NCBI GenBank assembly: GCA_002914845.1
Contig: JXTC01000084.1
Location: 840,916 to 904,915 of the forward strand
Length of the DNA stretch: 64,000 nucleotides
Direction of reading: 5' to 3'
Source of the DNA: Trema orientale
Lineage: Eukaryota; Streptophyta; Magnoliopsida; Rosales; Cannabaceae
Part shown: positions 12,590 through 24,114 of the stretch, piece by piece
Position numbering within the stretch: position 1 is the first letter of the stretch
Layout: every line of letters begins with the position of its first letter
The notes under the pieces: generated by a model
What the model was told of the DNA's origin: nothing
Seen by the model: only the letters and a program-made list of their open reading frames with translations
The model's database searches: none
Program-made: the position numbers and the translations under genes

Positions 12590-12745
12590 AAGAATCGAAC
12601 ATAACTATAAACTTGTTGTTCAAGTCTCTTGTTAAAAACTAAAGCAATTGTAAGCAAGAGAATATTAATTCAATGAACGTAACTGTAGATTATTTGTTTA
12701 CGTCTCAAGTTAAAAAGAAACTAAGCTGAATGTCAATGAAAAAAA
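12590..12745. repeat. Diverged two-copy relative of the 5690-6010 tandem repeat
   Basis: ACTATAAACTTGTTGTTCAAGTC and ACTGTAGATTATTTG TTTACGTC are about 80 bp apart, each followed by GTTAAAAA and an AACTAA segment, as in the repeat at 5690-6010. Confidence 0.5.
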
Positions 12746-13067
12746 AAAAGACAGAAAAAGAAATAAAAATTTTACATGATGAATATCCTAAGCATACTAT
12801 CGACAATGGAATTTGGGTTTGTCATTTTTTGTTTTCGTTTGCTTTGGTAAAATAGCGTTTTCCTTACTTTTTTACGATTTTGTTACTAGTCGTTTACTTT
12901 ATTTTTAAGAAGTAAACAACTAGTTTATAATATATTTATGAAGTAAATAGCTATTTCAATATTATCAAGTAAATGACTGTTTTGGGGTTTTCCCAATTTT
13001 TGGGATTAGTCCTAAAATGAGAATTAATAACAATCAAGCATGGGATCAACAAAACGTAAGTAAGCTT

Positions 13068-13315
13068 AGTGAAGCTACACGTGTCATGGGACAAAGGACA
13101 CAAACTCAAGAAAATGACAGGTATTTTGGCTAAAACTACGTGTCATTTGAGCCCCCTTCGACCCTTGCTCAAGCTACGAGTCGTTGAAGACCAACTACAT
13201 GTCACTTGTTGCCAAACTACTTGCCGTTTTGGGAGTTCCTCCAGTGAAGCCAAGCTGCATGCCATTTGGATCACATGCAAGCTATGTATAGTTTGTGCAC
13301 AAGCTATCCACTAAT
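13068..13315. repeat. Array of short degenerate repeats (AARCTACRTGTCATTTG)
   Basis: Variants of AAGCTACACGTGTCATGG, AAACTACGTGTCATTTG, AAGCTACGAGTCGTTG, CAACTACATGTCACTTG, AAACTACTTGCCGTTTTG and AAGCTGCATGCCATTTG occur every 20-60 bp, all in the same direction, upstream of the TATA-like box. Confidence 0.7.
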
Positions 13316-13521
13316 GCTACACAATTCTAGAACCCTCTAACTTGCTCATCAAGACCTTGTAGCTACAATCACTTATTGACTAAGTCCTTTTACACTAAGC
13401 TAACTTAAGCTAACAAGAGTTTGACACTTGATTCTATTGTCCATTTAGAAAAGCTAGCTAATAGGTGTTTGACACCTCAATCCCTTGTAGTAGAAGTCCC
13501 CTTATTGTATAAGGAATTCTT

Positions 13522-13535
13522 TGCCTATAAATAGA
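13522..13535 (+). promoter_or_regulatory. TATA-like box
   Basis: GCCTATAAATAGAG matches the plant TATA consensus and follows the repeat array. No gene downstream was identified, and its likeliest role is as an old LTR promoter. Confidence 0.45.
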
Positions 13536-14626
13536 GAGGTAATGCCCTCATTTAAAAACTAACGAGCTTGGACTATCAATAATACAATACCTCCTTCTCT
13601 TTCTTTTGCCGTGCTCTCTTTCTCTCTTCATCTCTCTTTTGGATTTTCATCTCTCCCCTTTTTGTATTCATCCGTGGCTCTCACCATCTCCCACTCCCCA
13701 TATATTTCCTTTATTAACCACCAACCCATATTCTTATTTAATTATATTCATATTACCACTAAATATCACCACCACCTCTTGTTATTTTGTCCAAGTCGTG
13801 GGTGTATTACTACCAACATCACCATCTATTTCTCATCTAAAGTCACCAAAACCTCATCCTTTTATCGCCACTTGGTTCCCTTAAAATCAACATCTCCACT
13901 ACTATCTCGGTTTGTTTGATAACTCGAAGCTAAGTTCCCATTCTTTTCCTTTTTTTCCTTGTTATTATCACCATTAGCTTTGTCTCACTTTTATTTGCAT
14001 GTATTTTATATAACTTGGTTATCAAGTCTCTACACTTATACGAGCACACATCTTTGTGTATACATATTGTTGTCCTAATTTTATATAAATATATATATGT
14101 ATACGTACCCATCTTTGCATGTCCATGTATGTGTGAATCTTGATCAACAAGTCTCCTTAGTGTTAGTATTTTTCTAAATATTTATATAAGCTTAATTATT
14201 TTTGCATGTATACTTCTTGAACCCATACTAGTTTATTCACATGTCCTAGGCCTAATAATTAGTTTTATGTCACTTTCGTACTAGTCAATTATTTTCATAC
14301 CATTTCCTGCTATTTTTTGTTAACTTGTTTTACAAGTTTCCTTGCATGCAGCCTCTAACTCCTGCACTTCAGTGATTTGTGGGCCCCGAGCTACTCTCCT
14401 CAAACTCCGTGCTCGACCTGTGGCACAAGTTCGAGATTTTGTGTTCTCTTATTAACCTTTACTTATTTCTGTTATTATTATTATTGTTATTATTATTGTC
14501 TCTAACCCCTTTTATTTCTATATCTAACCTCTAGTTGGCAATATGGTCGGTTTATTCGCCTCTGTCAATTAGATTCTATTATCATTGCCGCATTATTATA
14601 ATCGTTGATCCATAAGCTAATTATCC

Positions 14627-14885
14627 CTGCAACCGCCTACGTACAGGTTCATCGTGAGAAGTGTCGTTCTTTATTGCGACCGCCTATCGGGACTTCGATA
14701 CGTAGTGTCAGCGTTGTGATAACACTTACGTTATTATTACTTCATTATTATTATTATATTATGCTATCTCTGCAACCGCTAACGTGGCAAGGACGCTGTG
14801 GGAAGTGTCGTTTTCTATATCGACCGCCCATCAGGACTTCGACACGTAGACAGTGTTGTGATAGCTCTTACACCTGTACACTCTT
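14627..14885. repeat. 143-bp direct tandem duplication, two copies
   Basis: CTGCAACCGCC begins copy one at 14627 and CTGCAACCGCT begins copy two at 14770. Both contain GAAGTGTCGTT, then CGACCGCC and GGACTTCGA, then GTTGTGATA, with substitutions and small indels. Confidence 0.8.
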
Positions 14886-14960
14886 TATAATCTAACTATA
14901 ATCCCAATTATTTCCTACTTTATTTTTAATTAATCACAGGTCATATTAATTAATCAGAAC

Positions 14961-15714
14961 ACAAGGTCCAAATACCGAACAATGGCTAATTTGAGTTGTT
15001 GTCACGAACCAAATAATTAGTTTACAATAATATTAAGTAAACAACTAGTTTGTGTTGCTGTTAAAAAGCAAACAACTATTTTGAATCACCGTCAAAAAGT
15101 AAAAAACTAGTTAAATTAATGTAAATTTGTATATATGAATGTGTAACGCTAATTTGAATATTAGTTTATAATTAGCTTAATTATTTTCACTAAATTTGAT
15201 TTATCATAAAATGTAAAATAGCATATCTCAGAGAGAGAGAGAGGGCAAAATAGTCCAGGCATAATTAAAATGAGTACGACACACTATGAAAAAGCAAAGG
15301 GGAAATCTGATACAGGCAGCCCAAATAAGGACAATTGGTTTAATTTACTCAAAAAATAAGGTGGCAAATATGTTTAAACAATTAACTTGTGAAAAAATGA
15401 GTTATTATTATCAGCTAGCTTGTTAGAAGAAATAAAATAGACATGTGGCAACTGTAGAGATCAGTAAGTGCACATAACACCATAATAAGCCAAGTTAATA
15501 AAGAGGAAATTAAATATAATTACCATTAGTTATTAGGTATGCAATTATTAGTCGGTAATATTATATATCATCAATTCTTCTATTACAATATTTTAACATA
15601 TTTCACCATAGTATCTCTTACTATTATATGTCAATAGAGAAACTAATTCAGTGTTTTCTTTTAGTACGTTATTCTTTTTAGTTATTATTTTTTTAAGTGA
15701 AGGAAGTCCTTTTT
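14961..15714. other. Intergenic DNA
   Basis: No gene could be supported. It has repeats of AAACAACTAGTTT/AAACAACTATTTT at 15010-15120, a short GA microsatellite near 15230, and otherwise AT-rich DNA. Confidence 0.5.
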
Positions 15715-16890
15715 ATTTAATAAAAGAGTAGAAATCCTCATATATACAAGACCAGCAACACAATCTAGAATACAATTAAGCCAAACCTCATCTATTATAT
15801 AATTAAAATTGAAATGAGCCAGGTTATGAGCTACAGTGCCATTTCCTTATCTAGGAAGAATAACAAACAGTGCCCAACAAAGAAGCTAGATAAAGAAAAT
15901 CAGCTATGATAGAGCTTTTAGGAAAAGAATTGCTTTAACAACTTTGATTGCATATGTTTCCATCATTCGAACTGGAAGATTTGAATGAATACATAATTGG
16001 AGGCCTTCCTTGATAGCAATACATTCCGCAATGTAAGCTGAGAAATCAGAGACTCTTCGAGTAGTCACCTCAAAAAATCTTACTTAATTTTAGTAACGAC
16101 TAAAATTGTGACTAAATATGAAAAATTCATGATACAAAAAATGTTATTATATTTATGTCGTGACTCAAAACTCGGTGACTAAAAGTTTTAGTCACAAAAA
16201 CGACAATTTGTTGTGATTAAATATACTTTTAATCAAAATAAATTTCATTATTATAAACAAAAGATTATGACTAAAAGTATATTAGTAACAACTTGTAACT
16301 AAGTTTCTACTTTTAGTCACAAGAAATTAAAAAAGAAATTAAAAGTTGTGACTAAATGTCACTTTCAGTGATAAACAAAAATTGTTGTGACTAAATGATT
16401 TTTTTATAGTGAGTGGCCACAATCATGCTCGAGTCATCATGAACAACTAAGCGAACACCAATATGGGGAGAACCCGTTGCCACAGGGGCATCGACATTCA
16501 GTTTCAAAATTGCTGAAGGCGGTGGTGTCCACTTTCGGGACCGAGTATTTCCTGCACAACTTAATGGCATAGTAGTTCTGAGTCTAATCTACTAAACTCC
16601 TACCACCATGAAGACGCATCTTCTAAAGACAGCTTCTGGTCATCGAACTCTTCCGTCAATATGAACGACACATTTCTGATCATACCAAATAGGCCGGAGA
16701 ACGATGCACCAGAGCTCGAAATCTGCCTTTGACAACTTGGTCTTCAATCTTCATATATAGCAAGTAAACAATATGCTGCAGAGTACTTACCACTGCAGCT
16801 GGATATTATACCTGAAAGCTTTATAACCCGAACGGAAAGATAAGAACCTCGAAACGATCTTCCATGTTTGTTCTACCCAGGGGAATAATA
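15715..16890 (-). pseudogene. LINE-type RNase H (RVT_3) fragment
   Basis: On the minus strand, about 16545-16420 reads W-PPPSAILKLNVDAP followed by an IGVRLVVHDDSSMIVA phrase. After a short insertion (see the MITE), about 16060-15730 reads AECIAIKEGLQL, then AHNLAHFNF and DEVWLNCILDC. This is the order of the RNase H-like domain found at the C-terminus of plant LINE polyproteins and related host fragments. The domain would degrade RNA in RNA/DNA hybrids. Here it has stops and frameshifts and is split by a 346-bp MITE. The left edge is a T run (A-rich on the minus strand), consistent with a LINE 3' end. No RT domain is present. Confidence 0.7.
16066..16411. mobile_element. 346-bp CACTA-type MITE
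   Basis: The left end is CACCTCAAAAAATC and the right end, reverse-complemented, is CACTATAAAAAAATC. Both flanks carry the 3-bp duplication AGT (16063-16065 and 16412-16414), the CACTA signature. Internally TTTAGTCACAA and its complement repeat many times as subterminal motifs. There is no coding region. It sits inside a LINE RNase H fragment, so it is younger than that fragment. Confidence 0.85.
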
Positions 16891-17752
16891 TTCATGATGG
16901 TGCCATGATCAACAGTCCACATATAGTCTCCTCTATTTTCTCCTCATCGCACTCACCGTATTTTATAGGATCCAAAACCATCAACTCGATCGCTATTTTA
17001 TTTTTTTTTTTCATTTTTAATTGCTTGCTTCTTCTCAGTGTTGAAGTTAAAAGTTCAAACAGTATCCTACTCTTGTACATTTTTCAAAAGAAAGATACAC
17101 ATGAAGTTTCAACAAATTAACCCATGTATCAATATAATTAATTCATAACTTTTTAAATTGAATTGTATGCATCTGTGTATCTTGCAGTTAATAATAAAAT
17201 TGTTCCAACCGATATTTCTAAGTAAAAAAAAATATGCAAGGAAAATGGCAGAAAATGTGTTCCGAGTACAAAATTAAGTACATACAGCTATAATCCAGGG
17301 GAATATAAAAGAAACGGATTTTATTATTTCAAATATTACACACACATATTGATTACACAGAACATGAATCATTCTCAAACATGTCACCTTCAAGCTAGTT
17401 ACTAATAGGTCTTAATAGGACTCCTTTGAGGTAAGACTCAAAGTTATATGCAAGTCCAGAAACTAACACCCAGGACATATACGTGTTTTAAGAAACCAAA
17501 TCCAAGTCTAAATAAGCACAATCCTATACTTTATCACTAACTGTATCACCAGTAGTATTTAACCAATTACAAAGTTACATGTCAATATAGCATGAGATCA
17601 CCCGCATATTATTAAATACACGAAGGCTCATACATACGCATGTTACGAGAGTTACCATCTAACTGGTTGAAAAACCAACGGTGATGACAGAATTTATTTA
17701 ATATTTTTTATCTAACTTATTCCGTTCAAACAACCTAATGAATTATATTCAA
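16891..17752. other. Intergenic DNA and 3' flank of the terpene synthase
   Basis: No gene could be supported. On the minus strand AATAAA lies at 17698-17693, about 55 bases past the terpene synthase stop codon, and could be its poly(A) signal. The rest is AT-rich. Confidence 0.5.
17693..17698 (-). terminator. Possible poly(A) signal of the terpene synthase
   Basis: AATAAA on the minus strand about 55 bases downstream of the stop codon. In AT-rich DNA this may be chance. Confidence 0.35.
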
Positions 17753-20700
17753 TTAGGTATCGATATAGGGATTGATGAGCAGAGATACTAGTAAATCCTT
17801 GAGCAACATTCCTTGTGTAAAACCATCTCCCTCGCTATACATCTCATGGTTTACACGCACAAGATCGATAACTCGCATTAGGAGAGGCATTGGGATAGTG
17901 GTCGGATAGAGGCACTCTTCATTGAGGTCCTTCCACGCATCACTGACTTGTTGGCTCAGTTCATCTATAGCATCTTGTTCTGTTGAGCCATATTGTTTCA
18001 TGTGACATTCCACAGCTGAAGCAACTATATGTCCTGATCTCCTTTGGTCGGACTACAACATCAAATACAAATTAGTATATATATATATTAGGGTATAAGT
18101 GAAAAGTGTATAAAAAAATTAAATTTTACAGAGTTCACAGAAATTTATATTAAACCTGTTTGTGATAGGTTTTAGTTTTGGTTTTAAGGAGTTATAATAA
18201 CTAACAAACACAATTAATTTATAATAACTTTAGTTGTTAATTATAATCAACAATCATATCTAGCGAAAAAGTATACGTATATTTTTATGCATGCATATGT
18301 ACCTTGTGGTAGGCAATGTCATTCATAACCCTGCCAACTATTGACATAGACCTTACCATCTTAGGCTCAGGGTCGGTAAAAACCCAATCCAAGGAGTCTT
18401 TAGTAACTCCATCTCCCATTCCAATGAAGGCCATTACAATGAGCAAAAAAGACCCAGCGTTATTAAGTCCAATGGGCATATATTCGTCTAACATTGGTAT
18501 ATGTTTCTGGTGTAACCATTTGGCTTCATGGAAGTAAGCTCTAACTTGCTTTTGCAACTGAAAAAGACAATCCAACCATTCAGTCAGTTTATGGTTCTGT
18601 CTCTCTCTTTTCTTGTCTTTTCTTTCAGCAAAAAAGTGGAATACAAAAAGAGGTCATAGTCAGACAATATAATAAGCTGTTATACATAAACATAGACCTT
18701 ATTATATTAATTCCTCTCCTTTTACGTAATTGTTTGTTTTATATATATATATATATATGGACAAAGATGTTTACCAAATGTTCGAAATTAAGCCATTTGA
18801 TAAATGTCGTTTAATGTACTTTACAAAAATTATACAAGCTATTCGAAAACGAACTCAGGTTGACTTGCTAATTATTTATTGGTAAAAGACGTACCCCCTT
18901 CTTAGCATAGCCAACGCAGTATGATCTTCCCTTAGAAAATTCTTCAATTTCAATGTAAAGATCCAAGAGTGCCTTGTAACATAGTTTCATGTACTCTGGC
19001 AGTTGGTCAACGGCACATATATCCCACCTAGTGAAAGGATAAAGACGTGTGGTGAATCTGTCAATTAACCCTGGCGAAATATGTATATTTGTATTCAGCT
19101 GATTTATAAATTTAGTATATATAAAATATAATTAGGTTCAAACCTTTCTATTGCTTCAGTAAAGGGCTCTAGTTCTTCAAGTGTGCCGAAGCTATCATAA
19201 ATATCATCGATAATGGTGAGGATAGCAATTAATTTGGTTATTATCATTCTGATACGGGAATTTTGGGCCTCAAAAAACACTCCCAATGTCCAAAAGTAGC
19301 ATTCCACTATCCTGTCTCTTGAAAAAGATTGCTTGCTTCTATAATCAAAGTCCTTCCACCACCTTACAAAAAGCAATCAAATCATTCTACGACTTAAACA
19401 CAAATTTTGAACAAAATATAATTTATTTCGTTATACATAAAAAGGAAAAATAAAATCCGCTTCTAGTTATCAAAAAAGAATGTTAATTAGGGTATAATTG
19501 CAGGTTCACCATATTTATATTGACATAGACTCGTGCATTTAGATTCCTTAAAAGGGTCCCAGCCATAACAATGAAAAGAGAAATAGGAGCACTTGTGGTT
19601 ATAATGCTTAGTGCCACATAGATATGAAGCCCCACCACTAATTATATGTAGGTATGCCTAAATTCAGATATAGGTATGTCTCCATTTATGTATGGTGTTA
19701 AACACCACAAGTGCGTTTTAGTATTTTTCTTATGAAAAAAGGAAAAGAGCGTGCTCATTACAGCTCTGTGTACACTTCAGAAGCTAGTTTACAAAATGGT
19801 ACTATATCAGGGTAATCTAGCTTGATGGTAACGATAGAGAAGACGATCATTTTAAGTTTCGTGACTGTCTATTCTAGATGCTACTACATATATATGGGTG
19901 ATTAATGGATCCGCACTCAAATTCCCGAGTATAACCAATTAATAGTGGAAATTGTTAAGTAAAGTGTTAATAAATAACTAACCTCGTAATGTCACTTAAC
20001 TCCTTCTGATGCATTTTTTGGAGCAAGTTGAAATCTAACTTTGCCAGAGTTAAAAGAATCTCACTATGAGAAGCGTCCTGATGGTACATGGACATGTAAT
20101 GCCTTGCCTCTCGTCTTTGTAAGCTCTTTCTTATAGGGTGCTTTAAGGAATGGTTCACTTGGTCTAAAAGAGGAGAGCTTAATTGGGATGCTATAGATTC
20201 AAGATGAGTGGTTGTGAAAATAAATGCATCATCTAATATTTTCTCTCCATGCACTCTGAGTTGAGCAGCTTCATACAAGTTTAACATTCCTCGAATATCA
20301 CTTGCAAGTGAATTCTCAAATTTTCCTTCGTTATTTTTAAACTTGTTGAACACGTCTGCTTGATCAATCACCAATGAAATAAAAATGTTGTTACATAAGT
20401 GTGACATAAGTGTGAAATCAATACCAAACATGTTGTTATTCAACCAATGAAATAAAAACAGAAAAATATAACAGTTGTTTTCTTAATTAAAGTACAATCT
20501 TTTCATTGCAAATTAATTAGTAAACAAAGAAATAAAACTCTGTGTCTAACTTTTATAAGTCACAACTCATATTTCTTGTGATAATTGGATTTGACTGAAA
20601 CATATACACTGAAAGGCATATTTGTTTTCAAGAGAAAAAAAATACGATGTTTAATCTTTCGCAAAAATAAAAAAAAAAAAAAATACAACTATTATAAATT

Positions 20701-22849
20701 CTGAAAATACAAGTTAATTAAATCCTACTAGATTCACATATATGACCAAAATTGAAGTTAAAAAATTTTCAAAAATGACATGTTTTAATTTTATTTTTTT
20801 TATAGAAAAATGTCTGACTTTTAAAGTAAGATAATATAAATTACAAAAAAAAAAAATTAATAATAATTTTTTGTATGTTTGAAACTATTGTAATGGAATT
20901 TCTGAAAGTTTACAGCCTATTGATTGGTCCAGATGATTTCCATTTGAAATAGGCTATTTAAAAAAAATCATATTTTTGCGCCATTGACAATTTTAAACGA
21001 TACGTTTTTTTTCACAATTTTAAATCCAATTTTAATGATATATATATATATATATGAATCAAGTGATATTTGATAGGAAAAACAAATAAAAGATTTTATT
21101 TGGTATTCGTAAAAAAATGTGGATTCTTTCGCTAACATGTTAAATATCGTGGTTTTATATTTTGTTTTGAATGTCATCCATGCTGTTTAATAATAGAAAT
21201 AATGAGTATATGAAAAAATTGTGTAAGAAAAACTAATCAAGCTATTTGAAAGGATTTTGTTCCCCCTTATAATTTAAAGCGGAGTATGTCAAAACAAAAA
21301 ACAAAAAAAAGAAAAAAAAACAAAACCACACCTTTTCACTAATATCAAATAAAACCTTTAACTTGTATTTTTATATCAAATCTTGCCCAATCTATATATA
21401 TAGACAAAATTGTAGTTAAAATTGTTGTAAACCAATGTTTTTCATTTTTAAAATAAAATACCAGAATTTGAAAAAAAAAAGAAATTGTGTATTTGAAAGT
21501 TATTATAATTGGATTCCTAATAAATTACAAATCATTTTTTGGTCGAAATGGTTGACTTCCTTTGTGGATGCTAATCGATAATTTTAAATAATAAAAATAT
21601 TTTTACAAAAATTTAAACTTTAATTTTGACCATATATTTGAATCCAATGAGATTTGATAGAAAAATACAGATAGAAGATTTTATTTTATATTAATAAAAA
21701 TGATCTCTAACATTTAAAGTAAAGGAAAATGAAATCCGTAAAATTTCAAACGTTGAATGCATAATACAACGTAGATAAATAGAAAAAGGAAAAATTTAGG
21801 TGAAAATATTTTAAATTTGATGAAGTTGATGTACATTTTTTATATTTTATAGCTTAATGTCTAAGTATATATACTTTTAGGTATATTTATCTACCAATTT
21901 CAGTTAATGTACTGAGCATACAAACTTTTATGTTTGCTATATAATATTTTATACTTGGTATATAAATATATGTACCGGATATTTTACTATAACATTTGAA
22001 AAATAGATATTTACTTAAATTAGGCCAAAAATTCGATCATTTTGCTATAAGACCTATATATAATGGGATCGTCAGTGTATATAGTTACACATACATATAT
22101 ATATATAGATATGGGGTCGAATGTAATTCTCTTAACAAGACTAATCCCGTTTATGATTTTGCTAATAAAAGTCACGTTTGTCCAATACCATGTTAGTTGA
22201 AAGTGACATGTGTTAGCTAAATCATGGAGATAATCGATCCTATTAAGGGACTACATCTGTAGCCTACATAGAAATATTAATAGATATGTTCTTTTCCTTA
22301 CCACTGGACGCATTATGACCTTGTTGTCTAAGCAATCGAAAGCGAAGAGCAACAATGTAAAGGCCATCATCATCACAGCATTTTTGGTCATCATAGTCAT
22401 GAAGATTGTTATACATCTGCAGCAAAACTGCTTCAATCTCTTTTTCAAAATAGTAAGAAACCCCCAAACGTTGAATAGCATCAATTAATTCGAGCTTTTC
22501 TGAAGGGCTTTTAACAGAATCATTGACCTCAATTATATTTCTCTTCACTTCTTTCTTCAACTCGAGAATCTTTTCACTAACTTTCTTATTTTCCATTTCC
22601 TGAACAAAATCATGCCAATTGAAATAATAGTTAAATGATCGTGCGAAATATAAGTGATCGCGTAAAATAATCGACTTTTTATAATTAAGTATAAAAAAAT
22701 TAAAAAAAAAAAAGATTAGGATATACCATGATGGGGTCATTAGGAGCACATGACATGAAATAATCACCCCAAATGCTTGGACTAAAGTTGGCCGAATTTG
22801 GGCGATTATTAACAACAGTTAATGTACTTTTAGCTTCACCAGAAGACAT
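17753..22849 (-). CDS. Terpene synthase, TPS-a type, probable cytosolic sesquiterpene synthase (7 exons)
   Basis: Exons on the minus strand: 22849-22727, 22599-22302, 20355-19983, 19362-19144, 19027-18895, 18557-18303, 18052-17753. All six introns are GT-AG with matching phases, giving 566 aa. The N-terminal alpha-helical domain starts MSSGEAKS and has [17 protein letters not shown]. The catalytic domain has RDR (280-282) and DDIYD (317-321). The second metal motif at 461-469 is NDIAYHKSD, with Asp where the family has Glu. Spacing of 144 residues between the two motifs is normal. Without a plastid transit peptide it most likely cyclises farnesyl diphosphate in the cytosol; the product cannot be read from sequence. 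No stops or frameshifts were seen, so it may be active, but the altered NSE motif leaves that uncertain. Six introns is the usual angiosperm TPS structure. A truncated copy of its 5' end lies at 38630-38718. Confidence 0.92.
20356..22301 (-). other. Long intron 2 of the terpene synthase
   Basis: 1946 bp, flanked by a GTAAGG donor and a GATCAAGCAG acceptor. It is AT-rich with long A runs. Its part at 21840-22045 shares a repeat with 24420-24610 (see that entry). The other five introns are 116-620 bp. Confidence 0.8.
21860..22045 (+). repeat. Dispersed repeat copy 1 (in intron 2)
   Basis: Phrases such as ACTTGGTATATAAATAT, ATTTTACTATAACATTTGA and AATTCGATCATTTTGCTAT occur in the same order as at 24460-24605, where the copy lies inside a hAT-like element. 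Probably two relics of one transposon family. Confidence 0.6.
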
Positions 22850-23321
22850 TTTCCTTGAATTTTTTCAAATTAAGCCTACACTTTGATAACGATTTAGAAA
22901 TAGCTACTGTGTTCTATTTCAAAGACTAGCTAGCCCAAGCTGTTGATAAGAATCGTAAACAATAGGCCAATTTATAGAGAAGTTTGGACCGAATGTACTA
23001 ACAATGAACTTTCCCAAGAAGCAGGCATTAGATTGGATAGTAATTAAATAATTAATAATATAAGCCGTCATTAATTGTATAATATATTGGTAAATTACTA
23101 GTGTAGATATGTATTGACGACTATGCATAGAACTGCAAGGACTTGGCGGCCGGACGACGCGATTTAAAAAGAGGAATAAATTAACTATAGGCTGAGAGTC
23201 AATTTGGTGTTTGGAAATTTCTTTTATCTTTATTAAACAAAGACTTGCTTAAAACTAATACTACCACGAGAAAGTTACTATTGATGAAAATGTTCCAAAA
23301 GCAAGAAAAAGTGATGAGTAT
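22850..23321. other. Upstream region of the terpene synthase
   Basis: Well conserved with 38719-39170, including CTTGGCGGCCGGAC and GCGATTTAAAAAGAGGAATA. It probably contains the promoter. No upstream gene is seen. Confidence 0.6.
22970..22976 (-). promoter_or_regulatory. TATA box of the terpene synthase
   Basis: Minus strand CTATAAATTGGCC lies about 122 bases upstream of the ATG. The same element is kept at the matching place in the truncated copy (38835-38841). The transcription start is not determined. Confidence 0.6.
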
Positions 23322-23792
23322 AGGGTTTTTGGCATGATTAGTCCCTGAATTTTTCGATAATTTGCAATGTATCCCCTGAACTTTTTTTTTTGGCAATTAA
23401 GACCCTGAATTTAGAATTTTTGGCAATGTATCCCCTGAACTTTTTTTTTTGGCAATTAGGACCCTGAATTTAGAGTTTTTGGCATGATTAACCCCTGAAT
23501 TTTTCGTTGATTTGCGATTTATTTTTTAATTGTTTAAAAATTTGAATATAACTCGGGGGATATATTGCAAATCAGTGAAAAATTCAAAGACTAATCTTGC
23601 CAAAAACCCTAAATTCAAGGTCCTAATTGCCAAAAAAAAAAGTTCAGGGGATACATTGCAAATCTACGAAAAATTCAGGGGCTAATCATGCCAAAAATTA
23701 TAAATTCAGGGTCTTAATTGCCAAAAAAAAAAATTCAGGAGATACATTGCAAATCATCAAAAAATTTAGGGACTAATCATGCTAAAAACCCT
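23322..23792. mobile_element. Foldback / long-TIR element
   Basis: The left arm starts AGGGTTTTTGGCATGATTAG and the right arm is its imperfect complement ending CATGCTAAAAACCC. Nearly the whole element is a hairpin, with the sub-unit 'ggcaattaggaccctgaattta' repeated in both arms. Unit B has the empty site (near 39160-39185), which supports insertion. The target duplication is unclear. Confidence 0.75.
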
Positions 23793-24106
23793 TAAATGCC
23801 AGAGGCAGAGCCACATGCATGCCCCCTGACTTTCCCGACTTTTGATTTATGTAATTTTCTTTTTTCTAAAATTAGCATTTGACCTCTTTAAATTTTGCCT
23901 TTTGTCTCCTCTGTTTGAATTAGATCATTATCACATATGAAGCTTATCTGATTTATGCCTTCCCTAAATTAAATTCCTTTCTCTGCTAGTGATAAATACC
24001 AACAAAGTTTGACAATGGCCCTGAGAACGACAATATTAAAAGAATATGAACAATAACAAAATGAGAAGCAAGAATAGAGCAGAAAAATACAAAATGGGGT
24101 AATTGG
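23793..24106. other. Unit A single-copy-like segment
   Basis: Aligns with 39185-39510 (shared phrases GGCAGAGCCA, AACAAAATGAGAAGCAAGA). No gene seen. Confidence 0.5.
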
Positions 24107-24114
24107 CACCTAAC

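Larger units (their letters stand above)
12116..13019. other. Intergenic DNA with repeat remnants
   Basis: No gene could be supported. It holds a SINE-like tail (12340-12490), a two-copy degenerate tandem repeat (12590-12745) and, at about 12895-12990, repeats of AAGTAAACAACTAGTTT/AAGTAAATGACTG that recur at 15010-15120. Confidence 0.5.
13020..14960 (+). repeat. LTR-like / promoter-like region (possible solo LTR)
   Basis: A repeat array (13068-13315) precedes a strong TATA-like box CCTATAAATAGAG at about 13524. That is followed by a CT-rich leader (13600-13700) and a T-rich stretch to about 14340. Such an organisation resembles the U3-R-U5 of a large plant LTR. No paired copy, clear TG/CA ends or target duplication were found, so solo LTR is only one reading. 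The ACTAGTTT-type repeats on both flanks (12895-12990 and 15010-15120) suggest it was inserted between them. No conserved protein frame was recognised. Confidence 0.3.

Noticed and set aside
13606-13919. Two overlapping frames rich in Ser, Leu and Pro
   Set aside because: They come from a CT-rich leader of the LTR-like region; composition explains them.
22264-22815. Open frame of 183 codons that looks like the first terpene synthase exon with an internal Met
   Set aside because: It reads through intron 1. The ATG at 22849 gives MSSGEAKS and the conserved SIWGDYF segment, and splicing 22727 to 22599 keeps the family frame.
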